A DNA stretch of 64,000 nucleotides from Rhizobium sp. Lineage in GTDB: Bacteria > Pseudomonadota > Alphaproteobacteria > Rhizobiales > Rhizobiaceae. Location: NCBI GenBank assembly GCA_019739215.1, contig JAHHDR010000002.1, forward strand, positions 124,001 to 188,000. The letters run 5' to 3'. Positions 34,545-44,177 of the stretch are shown in pieces. The position numbers and the translations under genes were made by a program. Every line of letters starts with the position of its first letter. The stretch's first letter is position 1. Below the pieces are notes generated by a model. That model did no database searches. It had not been told where the DNA came from and saw nothing but the letters and a program-made list of their open reading frames with translations.

Positions 34545-35843
34545 TCAGCCAGCCGTCTTGGCGAAGCGGGCGAGAAGTTCGTTGCCTTCTTTCTCGATCG
34601 TTTCCATGGCGTCCTTGACGGTGGTCTCACCGGCGAAGATGCGGCCATATTCGCGTTCCATCACGGCGCGGATCTGCGGATAGAAGCCCATCCGGTAGCC
34701 CTTGGACCATTCGCCCGACGGCAACGAAAGCTGCTGGATGCCGATTTCGGCAACCGGCTCGGTCTCGTAATAGCCTTCCTTCTTGGCGAGTTCGTAGGCA
34801 GCCTTGGTGATGGCGACATAGCCGGTTGCCTGGTGGTAGAACTTCTGAATCTCGGGCGAGGTCAGGAACTGGAAGAAGTCGGCAACGCACTTGTTCTCGG
34901 CATCAGACTTGCCGGACATGGCGAAGAGCGCCGCACCGCCAATGAAGGACGAGGTCCCGGCGCCCTTGATCGATCCCCAATAGGGCAGGAAGGTTGCGGA
35001 GAAGGGCATCTGGGCCGTCTTCTTCAGGCCGCCGAAGGAGCCGGACGAACCGATCCACAGCGCTGCCTTGTTTTCTTCGAAGACCTTCTGGTTGTCGGCC
35101 CAGCCGGCGCCGTAATAGGCGAAATAGCCCTGGTCGGCCCAGCTCTTGAGCTTGTCGAACATCATGACCAGGTTGGGGTCGGTCATGTGGATCTTCGTGT
35201 CGACGATCGCGTCGTAGCCGTTGTTGTTCGAGGCGAACTGGATGTTGTTGCGCGAGAAGAAGTTCTCGGTGAACTGCCAGGTCAGCTGGGCCTGGACGAG
35301 GGGCACGAAGCCGGCGTCCTTGAGCTTGGGCGCGATCGCCTCGAACTCTTCCCAGGTCTTCGGCGCTTCGACACCGGCCTTCTTGAGCGCTTCGGTGTTG
35401 ATATACATTATCGGCGCCGAGGAGTTGAACGGCATGCCGACGAACTTGCCGTCGGAATCGGCGAAGAAGTAGCGGACACCCTCGACGAAGGCATCGCGAT
35501 CGAAGCTGTGGCCGGCCTGGGTGATCAGGTCTTCCGCCGGGATGACGGCACCCTTGGCGTTGATGATGGTGGCGGCACCGGCGTCGAAGACCTGCAGGAT
35601 GTTCGGCTGTTCGCCGGAACGGAAAGCGGCGATGCCGGCGGCGAGCGCTTCTTCATAGGTGCCTTTGGAAACGGGGTTGAGGACGCATTCGGTCTGGGCC
35701 GCGTTGAACTTCTGCGAGACTTCGTTGATGACTTCCTGGTTGCGGCCACCCATGCCGTGCCACCAGGTGATATTGGTCGCCGCATAGGAGGACGTCGTGG
35801 AGAATGCGAATGCCATCAGGGCATACGAAAGCTTCCGGATCAT
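34545..35843 (-). CDS. ugpB: Periplasmic sn-glycerol-3-phosphate / glycerophosphodiester-binding protein UgpB
   Basis: A 432-aa extracellular solute-binding protein. A signal peptide is clear at residues 1-21 (MIRKLSYALMAFAFSTTSSY, then AATN). The mature start NITWWHGMGGRNQEVINEVS and the hinge pieces PFNSSAPIMYINTEALKKAG and SSFIGGAALFAMSGKSD are UgpB/family 1 binding-protein patterns. It delivers substrate to UgpAEC. ATG 35843 is preceded by GGGAAG. About 61 bp upstream of the start lies a four-repeat PhoB-like box (35910-35949), fitting the known phosphate control of ugp genes. Confidence 0.94.
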   Translation of the reverse strand: MIRKLSYALMAFAFSTTSSYAATNITWWHGMGGRNQEVINEVSQKFNAAQTECVLNPVSKGTYEEALAAGIAAFRSGEQPNILQVFDAGAATIINAKGAVIPAEDLITQAGHSFDRDAFVEGVRYFFADSDGKFVGMPFNSSAPIMYINTEALKKAGVEAPKTWEEFEAIAPKLKDAGFVPLVQAQLTWQFTENFFSRNNIQFASNNNGYDAIVDTKIHMTDPNLVMMFDKLKSWADQGYFAYYGAGWADNQKVFEENKAALWIGSSGSFGGLKKTAQMPFSATFLPYWGSIKGAGTSSFIGGAALFAMSGKSDAENKCVADFFQFLTSPEIQKFYHQATGYVAITKAAYELAKKEGYYETEPVAEIGIQQLSLPSGEWSKGYRMGFYPQIRAVMEREYGRIFAGETTVKDAMETIEKEGNELLARFAKTAG

Positions 35844-35909
35844 GGTTCTTCCCTTTCCACCTTGGAGGCCACAAGGCCCTGGTTTCGGGGTCGTCCCTAA
35901 CGACGCTCC

Positions 35910-35949
35910 ATGACGGGAACGTAACGGTTTGATTGCAGCTTCGCGACAG
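35910..35949 (-). promoter_or_regulatory. Candidate tandem PhoB box upstream of ugpB
   Basis: Read on the minus strand, four 7-mers at 11-bp steps start at 35949, 35938, 35927 and 35916: CTGTCGC, CTGCAAT, CCGTTAC and CCGTCAT, spaced by GAAG, CAAA, GTTC. Compared with the PhoB repeat CTGTCAT they agree at 5, 5, 4 and 6 of 7 positions. Two pho boxes in tandem are typical at strongly induced ugp promoters. The alignment is by eye. Confidence 0.6.
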
Positions 35950-35981
35950 TGCCCGCTGTTCACAGCCTGGCCGGCGATTTC

Positions 35982-36362
35982 TCAGAACGCGTCCCGGAAA
36001 TGCTCGGGCCAGCGCCATGGCCGGACGGCTATAATGTCGTAGGACAGCGAGAGCCTGCCGGCATCCGTCCGGCCCTGGAGCCAGTGAAGCGAAGCGTTGC
36101 GGATGCGCGACTGTGTCAGGCCGTCGACGGCGAACACCGAATCCAGCGATGTCGCCCGTGCCTTGACCTCGATGAAGCGGACGAGGTCGCCCTTGCGGGC
36201 AATGATATCGACTTCGCCGGCCTTGACCTTGTAGCGCATGGCGAGGATGCGGTGGCCCGAAAGGACAAGTGACAGGGCCGCAAGATATTCGGAGAGCAGA
36301 CCGCGGCGCAAGGCCTTCCGGCGCCTCGCCTTCCCGTGCTGGCCGGCGTCGCGGAGGGCCAT
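35982..36362 (-). CDS. yraN: YraN family protein (UPF0102)
   Basis: A 126-aa cytoplasmic protein with the restriction-endonuclease-like fold of UPF0102. Conserved blocks are LRRGLLSEYLAALSLVLSGH (Glu of the core), RYKVKAGEVDIIARKGDLVR (Asp of the GEVD motif, I.e. EVDII) and FIEVKAR (Glu, Lys). The role is not known. It starts 5 nt after the rsmI stop, so the two form an operon, as is usual in many proteobacteria. A downstream gshB gene is the usual third member but here the ugp operon separates them. Confidence 0.93.
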   Translation of the reverse strand: MALRDAGQHGKARRRKALRRGLLSEYLAALSLVLSGHRILAMRYKVKAGEVDIIARKGDLVRFIEVKARATSLDSVFAVDGLTQSRIRNASLHWLQGRTDAGRLSLSYDIIAVRPWRWPEHFRDAF

Positions 36363-36366
36363 GGCG

Positions 36367-37293
<927 letters not shown>

Positions 37294-37471
37294 TCCGGCT
37301 GTTTATGCGCATTGGGGATAGCGAGCGCAACTGCGAATTAATGGCGGCAAAGCGCCCTACCCACTTGCAAAACTCGGTGCAGTTCTGCCATTTTGCCGGT
37401 CCATTCAAGGGCGGGGCTCCGGGTTACCGGCAAGACGGGCAATCCGGCAAGATAAGAAAACGGCAGGCATC

Positions 37472-38590
37472 ATGCGTATTACTCTCGAGCGTTCCAATCT
37501 CCTGAAAACCCTTGGCCACGTCCATCGCGTGGTGGAGCGCCGCAACACGATCCCGATCCTGTCCAACGTGCTGCTGCGCGCCGAAGGCACTAACGTGCAG
37601 TTCAAGGCGACCGACCTCGACCTCGAGATTACCGAGGGTGCGCAGGCCATGGTCGAGAAGGCCGGCGCCATCACCGTGCCGGCGCATCTGCTCTACGAGA
37701 TCGTGCGGAAACTGTCCGACGGCTCGGAGGTCGCGCTTACGGTCAATCCCGAGGGCACGACGATGACGGTCAATTCCGGCCGCTCCAAATTCTCGCTGCA
37801 ATGCCTGCCGGAGGGCGATTTCCCCGACCTGACCGCCGGCACGTTCAGCCATTCCTTCAAGATCAAGGCCGCCGATCTCAAGATGCTGGTCGAGCGGACG
37901 CAATTCGCGATCTCGACCGAGGAGACCCGCTACTACCTCAACGGCATCTACTTCCACACCGTCGAGGCCGACGGGCAGCTCAAGCTGCGCGCCGTTGCGA
38001 CCGACGGCCACCGGCTGGCGCGTTCGGAGATCGAGGCGCCGTCCGGCTCCGAGGGCATGCCGGGCATCATCATCCCACGCAAGACGGTGGGCGAGATCCA
38101 GAAGCTGATCGAAGACCCCGAAGCGCTGGTCCAGTTCGAGGTGTCGGACGCCAAGATCCGCCTGTCCTTCGGCGAGATCGTGCTGACCTCGAAGCTGATC
38201 GACGGCACGTTCCCCGACTACCAGCGCGTCATTCCCGCCAACAATGACAAGGAAATGCGGGTCGACTGCTCGACTTTCGCCAGCGCGGTCGACCGTGTTT
38301 CCACCATTTCCTCGGAGCGCGGCCGGGCGGTCAAGATCGCGCTCACCGATGGCCAGATGGTGCTCACCGTCAACAATCCCGACTCCGGCAGCGCCACAGA
38401 GGAACTGGCGGTGTCCTACGAGGGCGACCCGCTGGAGATCGGCTTCAATGCCCGTTACCTGCTCGACATCACCGGCCAGCTTTCCGGCGACGATGCCGTG
38501 TTCCGGCTCGCCGACCCGGGTTCGCCGACGATCATCCTGGATTCATCGAGCGCGGATGCACTCTATGTGCTGATGCCGATGCGCGTTTAA
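37472..38590 (+). CDS. dnaN: DNA polymerase III subunit beta (sliding clamp)
   Basis: A 372-aa ring protein; two copies close around DNA and hold the replicative polymerase. The N-terminal block MRITLERSNLLKTLGHVHRV, then NTIPILSNVLLRAEG, the central domain with SRGRSKFSLQCLPEGDFPDL-type core and the C-terminal hydrophobic end DSSSADALYVLMPMRV, which interacts with clamp-binding peptides, are all present. The length is normal. It stands apart from dnaA, which is not in the window; this is common in alphaproteobacteria. Single transcription unit as far as visible, with pmtA 113 nt downstream. Confidence 0.96.
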   Translation: MRITLERSNLLKTLGHVHRVVERRNTIPILSNVLLRAEGTNVQFKATDLDLEITEGAQAMVEKAGAITVPAHLLYEIVRKLSDGSEVALTVNPEGTTMTVNSGRSKFSLQCLPEGDFPDLTAGTFSHSFKIKAADLKMLVERTQFAISTEETRYYLNGIYFHTVEADGQLKLRAVATDGHRLARSEIEAPSGSEGMPGIIIPRKTVGEIQKLIEDPEALVQFEVSDAKIRLSFGEIVLTSKLIDGTFPDYQRVIPANNDKEMRVDCSTFASAVDRVSTISSERGRAVKIALTDGQMVLTVNNPDSGSATEELAVSYEGDPLEIGFNARYLLDITGQLSGDDAVFRLADPGSPTIILDSSSADALYVLMPMRV

Positions 38591-38703
38591 CGGCAAATCG
38601 GCGAGGCCATACAAAACTTTACGTTGCCAGGCGAATAAGAGTCTTGCTTTTACCGTTTTTTGATTGTCTTGGTAGGTCAAGAAACATAAGGGGCAGTCGG
38701 GAC

Positions 38704-39297
38704 ATGCAGCGTATTCGCAACCGTATCGCTGAGAAGTTCGACGACGAAATTCGCTTCATCAAGGGCGTGATGTCCACCCCCAAGACTGTCGGCGCGATCA
38801 TGCCGACGTCATCGCGCATGGCAGCGCGGATGGCGAGCATCATCGATACAGCGTCCGGCCTGCCGGTGCTCGAACTGGGTCCGGGCACGGGCGTCATCAC
38901 CAAGGCGATCCTCGACAAGGGCGTGGCACCGGAGAACGTGGTGTCGGTGGAATATTCCGGCGAATTCGTCCGGCATCTTCGCGGCAAGTATCCCGGCGTC
39001 AATTTCATCAACGGCGATGCGTTCTCGCTGGCCGAAACGCTGGAGAACTATCGCGGCAAGCAGTTCGACTGCGTGATCTCGGGCATTCCGCTCCTCAATT
39101 TCCCGATGCACCAGCGAGTCAAACTGATCGAGGACCTGCTCAAGCTCGTGCCCGTCGGACGGCCGGTCGTGCAGTTCTCCTATGGCCCCGTCTCGCCTGT
39201 GGTGGCGCGGCCGGACAGCTACGTGATCAAGCATTTCGACTTCATCGTCCGCAACATCCCGCCGGCGCAGATCTGGCATTATCGCAAGACGCACTGA
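38704..39297 (+). CDS. pmtA: Phospholipid N-methyltransferase (PmtA type)
   Basis: A 197-aa SAM-dependent enzyme that methylates phosphatidylethanolamine to phosphatidylcholine in rhizobia. The SAM motif I is VLELGPGTGVITKAIL; other blocks are the NDEIRFIKG-like N-terminal FDDEIRFIKGVMSTPKTVGA, VVSVEYSGEFVRHL (acidic motif II), VISGIPLLNFPMHQRV and FDFIVRNIPPAQIWHYR. These match the Rhizobium/Sinorhizobium-type PmtA. I start at ATG 38704; earlier in-frame codons to 38644 have no match. Downstream gene begins 14 nt later and may be co-transcribed. Confidence 0.9.
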   Translation: MQRIRNRIAEKFDDEIRFIKGVMSTPKTVGAIMPTSSRMAARMASIIDTASGLPVLELGPGTGVITKAILDKGVAPENVVSVEYSGEFVRHLRGKYPGVNFINGDAFSLAETLENYRGKQFDCVISGIPLLNFPMHQRVKLIEDLLKLVPVGRPVVQFSYGPVSPVVARPDSYVIKHFDFIVRNIPPAQIWHYRKTH

Positions 39298-39310
39298 TCC
39301 GGGCGGCGGC

Positions 39311-39910
39311 ATGTTCGGCCTCTACATCACTCATCCGCAGGTGCGGATCGACCCTGACATGCCGGTGCCGAAATGGGGACTGAGCGATGTCGGCCGTGCG
39401 CGGGCCGAAACGCTCGCGGGGAAGGCCTGGGTGAGGCGGATCGGCCGCATCGTCACGAGCGACGAGACCAAGGCGATCGAACTCGCGGACATTCTGGCTG
39501 CCGCTGCCGGCGCGCCGGTCGAGACCGTCCACGGCGCGCATGAGAATGATCGCTCCGCCACCGGCTTCCTGCCGCCGGCCGAATTCGAAAAGGCCGCCGA
39601 CTGGTTCTTCGCCCATCCCGAGGAGAGTTTCCGGGGCTGGGAGCGGGCCATCGACGCACAGAGGCGCATAGTCGCGGTGGTGCGAGATGTCCTGGCGAGC
39701 CATGATCCGTCCGTGCCGATCGCCTTCATCGGCCATGGCGGCGTGGGGACGTTGCTCCGGTGCCACCTCGCGGGCCTGCCGATCGATCGCATCCAAGACC
39801 AGCCGCCGAATGGCGGGGGCAATATTCATATATTCGGGCTAGACGACCTGAAGCCGGCGGGTAGCGGCTGGATGCCGATGGAAGACTTCGAGCCGCCGTC
39901 CGCGGATTGA
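39311..39910 (+). CDS. Histidine phosphatase family protein
   Basis: A 199-aa protein of the branch-1 histidine acid phosphatase superfamily. The N-terminal catalytic motif is T-H-P in LYITHPQVRID, where most members have RHG, so the arginine is replaced by threonine; the second His is in IAFIGHGGVGTLLRCHLAG. A Ser/Glu pair around RIVTSDETKAIELADIL is also typical. Such enzymes dephosphorylate sugar phosphates or proteins; the altered motif may reduce activity. Start ATG 39311 lies 13 nt after pmtA. Confidence 0.8.
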   Translation: MFGLYITHPQVRIDPDMPVPKWGLSDVGRARAETLAGKAWVRRIGRIVTSDETKAIELADILAAAAGAPVETVHGAHENDRSATGFLPPAEFEKAADWFFAHPEESFRGWERAIDAQRRIVAVVRDVLASHDPSVPIAFIGHGGVGTLLRCHLAGLPIDRIQDQPPNGGGNIHIFGLDDLKPAGSGWMPMEDFEPPSAD

Positions 39911-40030
39911 ACAGGTTGGCGCCATCGTCCTCCCGCGCATGATTTTGCGGTGACTCCGCTGTCTTTTGCCTTGCGGGCCGACGGCAGCCATGCGACTTGT
40001 CCGGGCATCATTGCAGACAGAGGACAGGGT

Positions 40031-40723
40031 ATGGCAGCGAGGGATCATCTCATCGTCGGCCTCGACGTGCCGAATATCGGCGAGGCGGAGGCGATCGTGC
40101 GCAAGCTCGGCCCGACGGTCGACCATTACAAGATCGGATATCAGCTGGCCTTTGCCGGGGGCCTCGAATTCGCCCGCGATCTCGCGCGCGACGGCAAGAA
40201 GATCTTTCTCGACATGAAACTGCTCGACATCGACAACACGGTGGCGAGCGGCGTCGAGAACATCGCCAAGATGGGCATGACCATGCTGACGCTGCATGCC
40301 TATCCCAAGGCGATGCGCGCGGCCGTCGAGGCGGCCAGGGGTTCAGGTCTCTGCCTGCTCGGCGTCACCGTGCTGACCTCGATGGACGAAACGGATCTGA
40401 TCGATGCCGGCTATGAGTATGACCCGCACACGCTGGTACTGCGCCGGGCCGAACAGGCGCGTCGCGCCGGCATGGGCGGCATTGTCTGCTCGGCCGAGGA
40501 GGCCTCCGAGGTGCGCCGTGTCGTCGGCCCCGATCTCGCGGTCGTGACGCCCGGGATCCGGCCTGCCGGTAGCGATCCCGGAGACCAGAAGCGGGTGATG
40601 ACGCCGGCTGACGCCATGCGCGCGGGTGCGAGCCACCTCGTCGTGGCCCGGCCGATCGTCCGGGCCCCGGAGCCGAAGGAAGCCGCGCTTTCGATACTTG
40701 CGGAGATCGAATCCTCGATCTAG
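40031..40723 (+). CDS. pyrF: Orotidine 5'-phosphate decarboxylase
   Basis: A 230-aa TIM-barrel enzyme that makes UMP from OMP in pyrimidine synthesis. The core has [31 protein letters not shown], the catalytic loop [20 protein letters not shown] (Asp-x-Lys..Asp) and the C-terminal [12 protein letters not shown] (phosphate-binding). ATG 40031 with AGGACAGGG upstream gives the right length; the frame is open left to 39950 without match. It lies 120 nt after the histidine phosphatase gene and 35 nt before the DUF1330 gene. Confidence 0.95.
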   Translation: MAARDHLIVGLDVPNIGEAEAIVRKLGPTVDHYKIGYQLAFAGGLEFARDLARDGKKIFLDMKLLDIDNTVASGVENIAKMGMTMLTLHAYPKAMRAAVEAARGSGLCLLGVTVLTSMDETDLIDAGYEYDPHTLVLRRAEQARRAGMGGIVCSAEEASEVRRVVGPDLAVVTPGIRPAGSDPGDQKRVMTPADAMRAGASHLVVARPIVRAPEPKEAALSILAEIESSI

Positions 40724-40758
40724 ATTCTGTAGGGATTTCAATCTCAGGAGGGATTTTC

Positions 40759-41046
40759 ATGGCCAAGGGATACTGGATCGCCCGCGTCGACGTCCGCGAT
40801 CCGGAGCGCTACAAGGACTATGTGACCGCGGCAAAGCCGGCCTTCGAGAAATACGGCGCCAGCTTCCTCGCCCGGGGCGGCCGCTACGAGCGGCTCGAAG
40901 GGCAGGTCCGCGCCCGCAATGTCGTGATCGAGTTCCCCTCGCTCCAGGCGGCACATGATTGCTACCACTCGCCGGAGTACCAGATCGCGGCCAGGATCCG
41001 ACAAGAAGTCGCAGACGCCGAAATGGTGATCGTCGAAGGCATTTGA
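40759..41046 (+). CDS. DUF1330 family protein
   Basis: A 95-aa ferredoxin-like-fold protein of the DUF1330 family. It begins AKGYWIARVDVRDPERYKDY and contains ARGGRYERLEG and NVVIEFPSLQAAHDCYHSPE, typical of this stress-related dimeric a/b barrel family. The function is unknown. It has a strong ribosome site CAGGAGGG. It lies 35 nt after pyrF, so the two are probably co-transcribed; similar pairing is common in rhizobia. Confidence 0.88.
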   Translation: MAKGYWIARVDVRDPERYKDYVTAAKPAFEKYGASFLARGGRYERLEGQVRARNVVIEFPSLQAAHDCYHSPEYQIAARIRQEVADAEMVIVEGI

Positions 41047-41111
41047 GCGCTTCAATTCGGCCGGCGATTGCGCTAGAGCAGGCGTGAGAATCCCGCAAGC
41101 AGGAGAGCCCG

Positions 41112-42089
41112 ATGACGCTGTCGAACATGCCCAAGCTCGTGACCGTGTTCGGAGGGTCCGGATTTGTCGGGCGGCATATCGTGCGGACTTTGGCCAAGCG
41201 CGGCTACCGCATCCGCGTCGCGGTGCGCCGGCCCGATCTTGCCTTCCACCTGCAGCCGCTCGGCAATGTCGGTCAGATCGCCTTCGTGCAGGCCAACCTG
41301 CGCTACCGGAAATCCATCGACGCGGCGGTGCGCGGCTCGGACCACGTGATCAACTGCGTCGGCATCCTGCATGAGTCGGGCCGCAACACGTTCGATGCGG
41401 TGCAGGACTTCGGCGCCCGCGCCATTGCAGAGTCCTGTCGCAACGCCGGGGTGAAGTTCACCCATATTTCGGCAATCGGCGCCGACGAGAATTCCGCCTC
41501 GTCCTATGCGCGCAGCAAGGCGATGGCGGAGAAGGCCATCCTGTCGCTGCTGCCGGATGCCGTCATTCTTCGTCCCTCGGTGATCTTCGGACCCGAGGAC
41601 GGTTTCTACAACAAGTTCGCCGACATGGCGCGCATCGCCCCGGCCCTGCCGCTGGTGGGCGGCGGCCACACCCGGTTCCAGCCGGTGTTCGTCGACGATG
41701 TCGCCGAAGCCGTGGCCCGTTCCGTCGACGGCCTTGTCCAGGGCGGCCGGATCTACGAACTCGGCGGGGCCGAGGTGAAGAGCTTCCGCCAGATCCTCGA
41801 GGACATCCTGCGCATCACCCGGCGCGAGAAGCCGCTGGTGCAGCTTCCGTTCTTCGTCGCCTCGATCCTGGGCTCGATCGCCTCTCTCATTCCGTTCATC
41901 ACGCCGCCGATCACCGCTGACCAGGTGACGCTCCTGAAGACCGACAACGTCGTCTCCGAGGCCGCAAAGGCCGAGGGCCGCACGCTGGAGGGACTGGGCA
42001 TCAAACCGACACAGGCCGAGGCGATCCTGCCGAGTTATCTCGTGCGCTATCGCCCCGAGGGCCAGTTCACCCTGCCCGGCGAGGCCTGA
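41112..42089 (+). CDS. Complex I NDUFA9-like NAD(P)-binding protein
   Basis: A 325-aa atypical SDR. The NAD-binding glycine motif VTVFGGSGFVGRHIVRTL is at residues 9-26, followed by RVAVRRPDLAFHLQPLGN and HVINCVGILHESGRNTFDAV. These resemble the mitochondrial complex I subunit NDUFA9 and its alphaproteobacterial relatives. Later SSYARSKAMAEKAIL has the Tyr-x3-Lys-like pair. Bacterial members are probably quinone- or NADP-related accessory proteins; the role is not established. Start ATG 41112; no nuo genes are near. Confidence 0.88.
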   Translation: MTLSNMPKLVTVFGGSGFVGRHIVRTLAKRGYRIRVAVRRPDLAFHLQPLGNVGQIAFVQANLRYRKSIDAAVRGSDHVINCVGILHESGRNTFDAVQDFGARAIAESCRNAGVKFTHISAIGADENSASSYARSKAMAEKAILSLLPDAVILRPSVIFGPEDGFYNKFADMARIAPALPLVGGGHTRFQPVFVDDVAEAVARSVDGLVQGGRIYELGGAEVKSFRQILEDILRITRREKPLVQLPFFVASILGSIASLIPFITPPITADQVTLLKTDNVVSEAAKAEGRTLEGLGIKPTQAEAILPSYLVRYRPEGQFTLPGEA

Positions 42090-42277
42090 CGCCGCCCGCG
42101 TTCGCCGACGTCTCGAAGTTGCACAAAAGACGCATGCCGGATCTATAGCGCGTTAACGGCGTATTCAGCATGCATGATTTATTGAATGTCCCGAGTTCAC
42201 TGACTAGAAGCCGGTCAACACTCTGTGGCGCGTTGCCGTGCATCGCGCCGAGATTTTGGTCACCCTTGGGGATAATT

Positions 42278-42427
42278 ATGGGCAAATCGATCGCACTGTT
42301 CTTTGCGTTTGCGGCAATTGTCATTCTGGCCGGCTCCTTCGTATCGCCGCGCACCGTCGCGGCTGACCAGGCATCCTGCTCGCCGGCCTATGGCGTCAAT
42401 CCCTGCGCGATGCCTGACAGCAACTGA
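42278..42427 (+). CDS. Small exported peptide, 49 aa, unknown
   Basis: A short frame starting MGKSIALFFAFAAIVILAGS and ending SYGVNPCAMPDSN-like (ASCSPAYGVNPCAMPDSN). The first about 27 residues form a signal peptide with Lys3 and a hydrophobic core; cleavage after a VAA-like site would leave a tail of about 20 residues with two cysteines (Cys34, Cys43). A GGGGA lies before ATG 42278. A very strong terminator follows. I do not recognise the family; it could be a small periplasmic or secreted cysteine peptide. The gap 42090-42277 shows no other gene. Confidence 0.6.
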   Translation: MGKSIALFFAFAAIVILAGSFVSPRTVAADQASCSPAYGVNPCAMPDSN

Positions 42428-42438
42428 GCGACTTTCAT

Positions 42439-42487
42439 GGACCAACGAAAAGGGCCGCTCCGAGGGGGCGGCCCTTTTCGTTGGTCC
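42439..42487. terminator. Strong bidirectional terminator
   Basis: A perfect 20-bp inverted repeat: GGACCAACGAAAAGGGCCGC (42439-42458) and its complement (42468-42487), with a 9-nt loop. AAAA and TTTT runs lie within the stem, so both directions can end here. It separates the small exported peptide gene from the convergent uppP gene. Confidence 0.85.
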
Positions 42488-42502
42488 TTAGTGCGGGCGC
42501 CG

Positions 42503-43309
42503 TCAGCCGGCGTAGTAGAGCCCGAACAGGCCGGCGACGCCGACGATGATGCGCCACCAGGCGAAGGGTGCGTAGCCGCGGCGCGACACGAAGGCGAGCA
42601 GCGAGCGGACGACCAGCAATGCCGAGAAGAAGGCCGCGACGAAGCCGACCGCAATCAGGGTCATGTCATCGGTGTTGATCTCGTTGCGATAGGTATAGAG
42701 GTCGAGCGCGAAGGCGCCCACCATGGTGGGCATGGCGAGGAAGAAGGAGAATTCCGCGGCCGAGCGCTTGTCCGCGCCCATCAGCAGCGCGCCGACGATC
42801 GTGGCGCCCGAGCGCGAGGTGCCGGGAACCATCGCCAAGCACTGGCAGAGACCGATTTTCAACGACAGCGGCAGCGGATAGGCCATCGCGTCGAAGTGGC
42901 GCGGCTTGATTTTGATCTTGTCGACGACAAGGAGCACGATGCCGCCGAGGATCAGTACATAGCAGATGAGCACCGGCGTCTCGAACAGCACGTCCTTGAT
43001 GAAGCCGTGGGCGAATGCACCGATGATCGCCGCGGGCATGAAGCCGACGAAGATCGACAGCACGAACCAGCGCGAGCGGTCCGAACTCGGCAGCGTGAGC
43101 GCCACATCGAGGAGTTTGCGGAAATAGACCGACAGGATGGCCAGGATCGCACCGAGCTGGATCAGGACCGGAAAGGTGTTGCCCGTGGTGCGGAACCCGA
43201 GGAAATGGCTGGCCAGCAGCAGGTGCGCCGTGGAGGACACGGGGATGAATTCGGTCAGCCCTTCGATCAGGCCCAGGATGAGGGCGCTGAAAATGTTCGG
43301 CTCGCTCAT
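42503..43309 (-). CDS. uppP: Undecaprenyl-diphosphatase
   Basis: A 268-aa inner-membrane enzyme that recycles the carrier lipid of cell-wall and polysaccharide synthesis by removing a phosphate from C55-PP, and gives bacitracin tolerance. The two conserved blocks, [20 protein letters not shown] near the N-terminus and [20 protein letters not shown] (the PGTSRSG motif) near residue 165, are intact. About seven to eight membrane segments fit the family. The promoter region is shared with the divergent GST gene at 43485. Ends 16 nt before a bidirectional terminator. Confidence 0.96.
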   Translation of the reverse strand: MSEPNIFSALILGLIEGLTEFIPVSSTAHLLLASHFLGFRTTGNTFPVLIQLGAILAILSVYFRKLLDVALTLPSSDRSRWFVLSIFVGFMPAAIIGAFAHGFIKDVLFETPVLICYVLILGGIVLLVVDKIKIKPRHFDAMAYPLPLSLKIGLCQCLAMVPGTSRSGATIVGALLMGADKRSAAEFSFFLAMPTMVGAFALDLYTYRNEINTDDMTLIAVGFVAAFFSALLVVRSLLAFVSRRGYAPFAWWRIIVGVAGLFGLYYAG

Positions 43310-43484
43310 GAAAACCTCTTGGGATTAAGAATGATGCAGGGTTTTAGAAGAGATAACTTGTGACTGGCTGTCGGTTGCCGGCAGTTGCGTGAGATACATG
43401 CATGCCGCCCGAGTGGTCTATAAGTCTTGACAGTTCGCGTGGCCAGACGCCATTGAGTCCAAATCGACGCATCACGGATACACC

Positions 43485-44177
43485 ATGCCCTTCCTCTATC
43501 ACCATCCGATGTCCACCGCGTCGCGCTTCGTGCGGCTGATCTTCGCCGAATACGGCTTCCAGGCCGAACTCGTGGAGGAACTGCCCTGGGAGAAGCGCAG
43601 GGACTTCATCGCGCTGAACCCGGCGGGCACGCTTCCGGTCTATGTCGACGACAACATGCGCACGCTCTGCGGCGCCACCATCATCTCGGAATTCATGGAC
43701 GAAACATCGGGCGTGCTCAAGCGCGACCGGCGACTGCTTGCCGAGGATCCGTTCCAGCGCGCCGAGATCCGCCGCCTGACGGAATGGTTCCTGTTCAAGA
43801 CCGAGCAGGACGTAACCCGGCCGCTGGTGCGGGAGCGCGTCTACAAGCTGCAGATGACGCCGGAGCAGGGCGGCGGCGCGCCGGATTCGAAGATGCTGCG
43901 CATCGCCCGCGGCAATATCCGCCAGCACATGCGCTACCTTGCCTGGCTCGCGGGTTCGCGGACATGGCTCGCCAGCGAGCGGCTGTCCTATGCCGATCTT
44001 GCCGGCGCTGCGACGATCTCGGTGCTCGATTATCTCGGCGAGGTCGACTGGAACGAATGGCCGCAGATCAAGGAGTGGTATCAGCGCCTGAAGTCGCGTC
44101 CCAGCTTCCGCGCGCTGCTCATCGACCGGGTGCGCGGCGTGACCCCGGTATCCCATTATGCCGATCTCGACTTCTAG
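43485..44177 (+). CDS. Glutathione S-transferase family protein
   Basis: A 230-aa GST. The N-terminal thioredoxin-fold begins [20 protein letters not shown] with the catalytic Ser/Tyr side, and [13 protein letters not shown] holds the cis-Pro. The helix [10 protein letters not shown] has the glutamate contact. The C-terminal domain includes [20 protein letters not shown] with the conserved Asp. In several rhizobia such a gene sits before queG, as here: the stop is 20 nt inside the next gene, so translation may be coupled. The substrate is unknown. Confidence 0.88.
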   Translation: MPFLYHHPMSTASRFVRLIFAEYGFQAELVEELPWEKRRDFIALNPAGTLPVYVDDNMRTLCGATIISEFMDETSGVLKRDRRLLAEDPFQRAEIRRLTEWFLFKTEQDVTRPLVRERVYKLQMTPEQGGGAPDSKMLRIARGNIRQHMRYLAWLAGSRTWLASERLSYADLAGAATISVLDYLGEVDWNEWPQIKEWYQRLKSRPSFRALLIDRVRGVTPVSHYADLDF

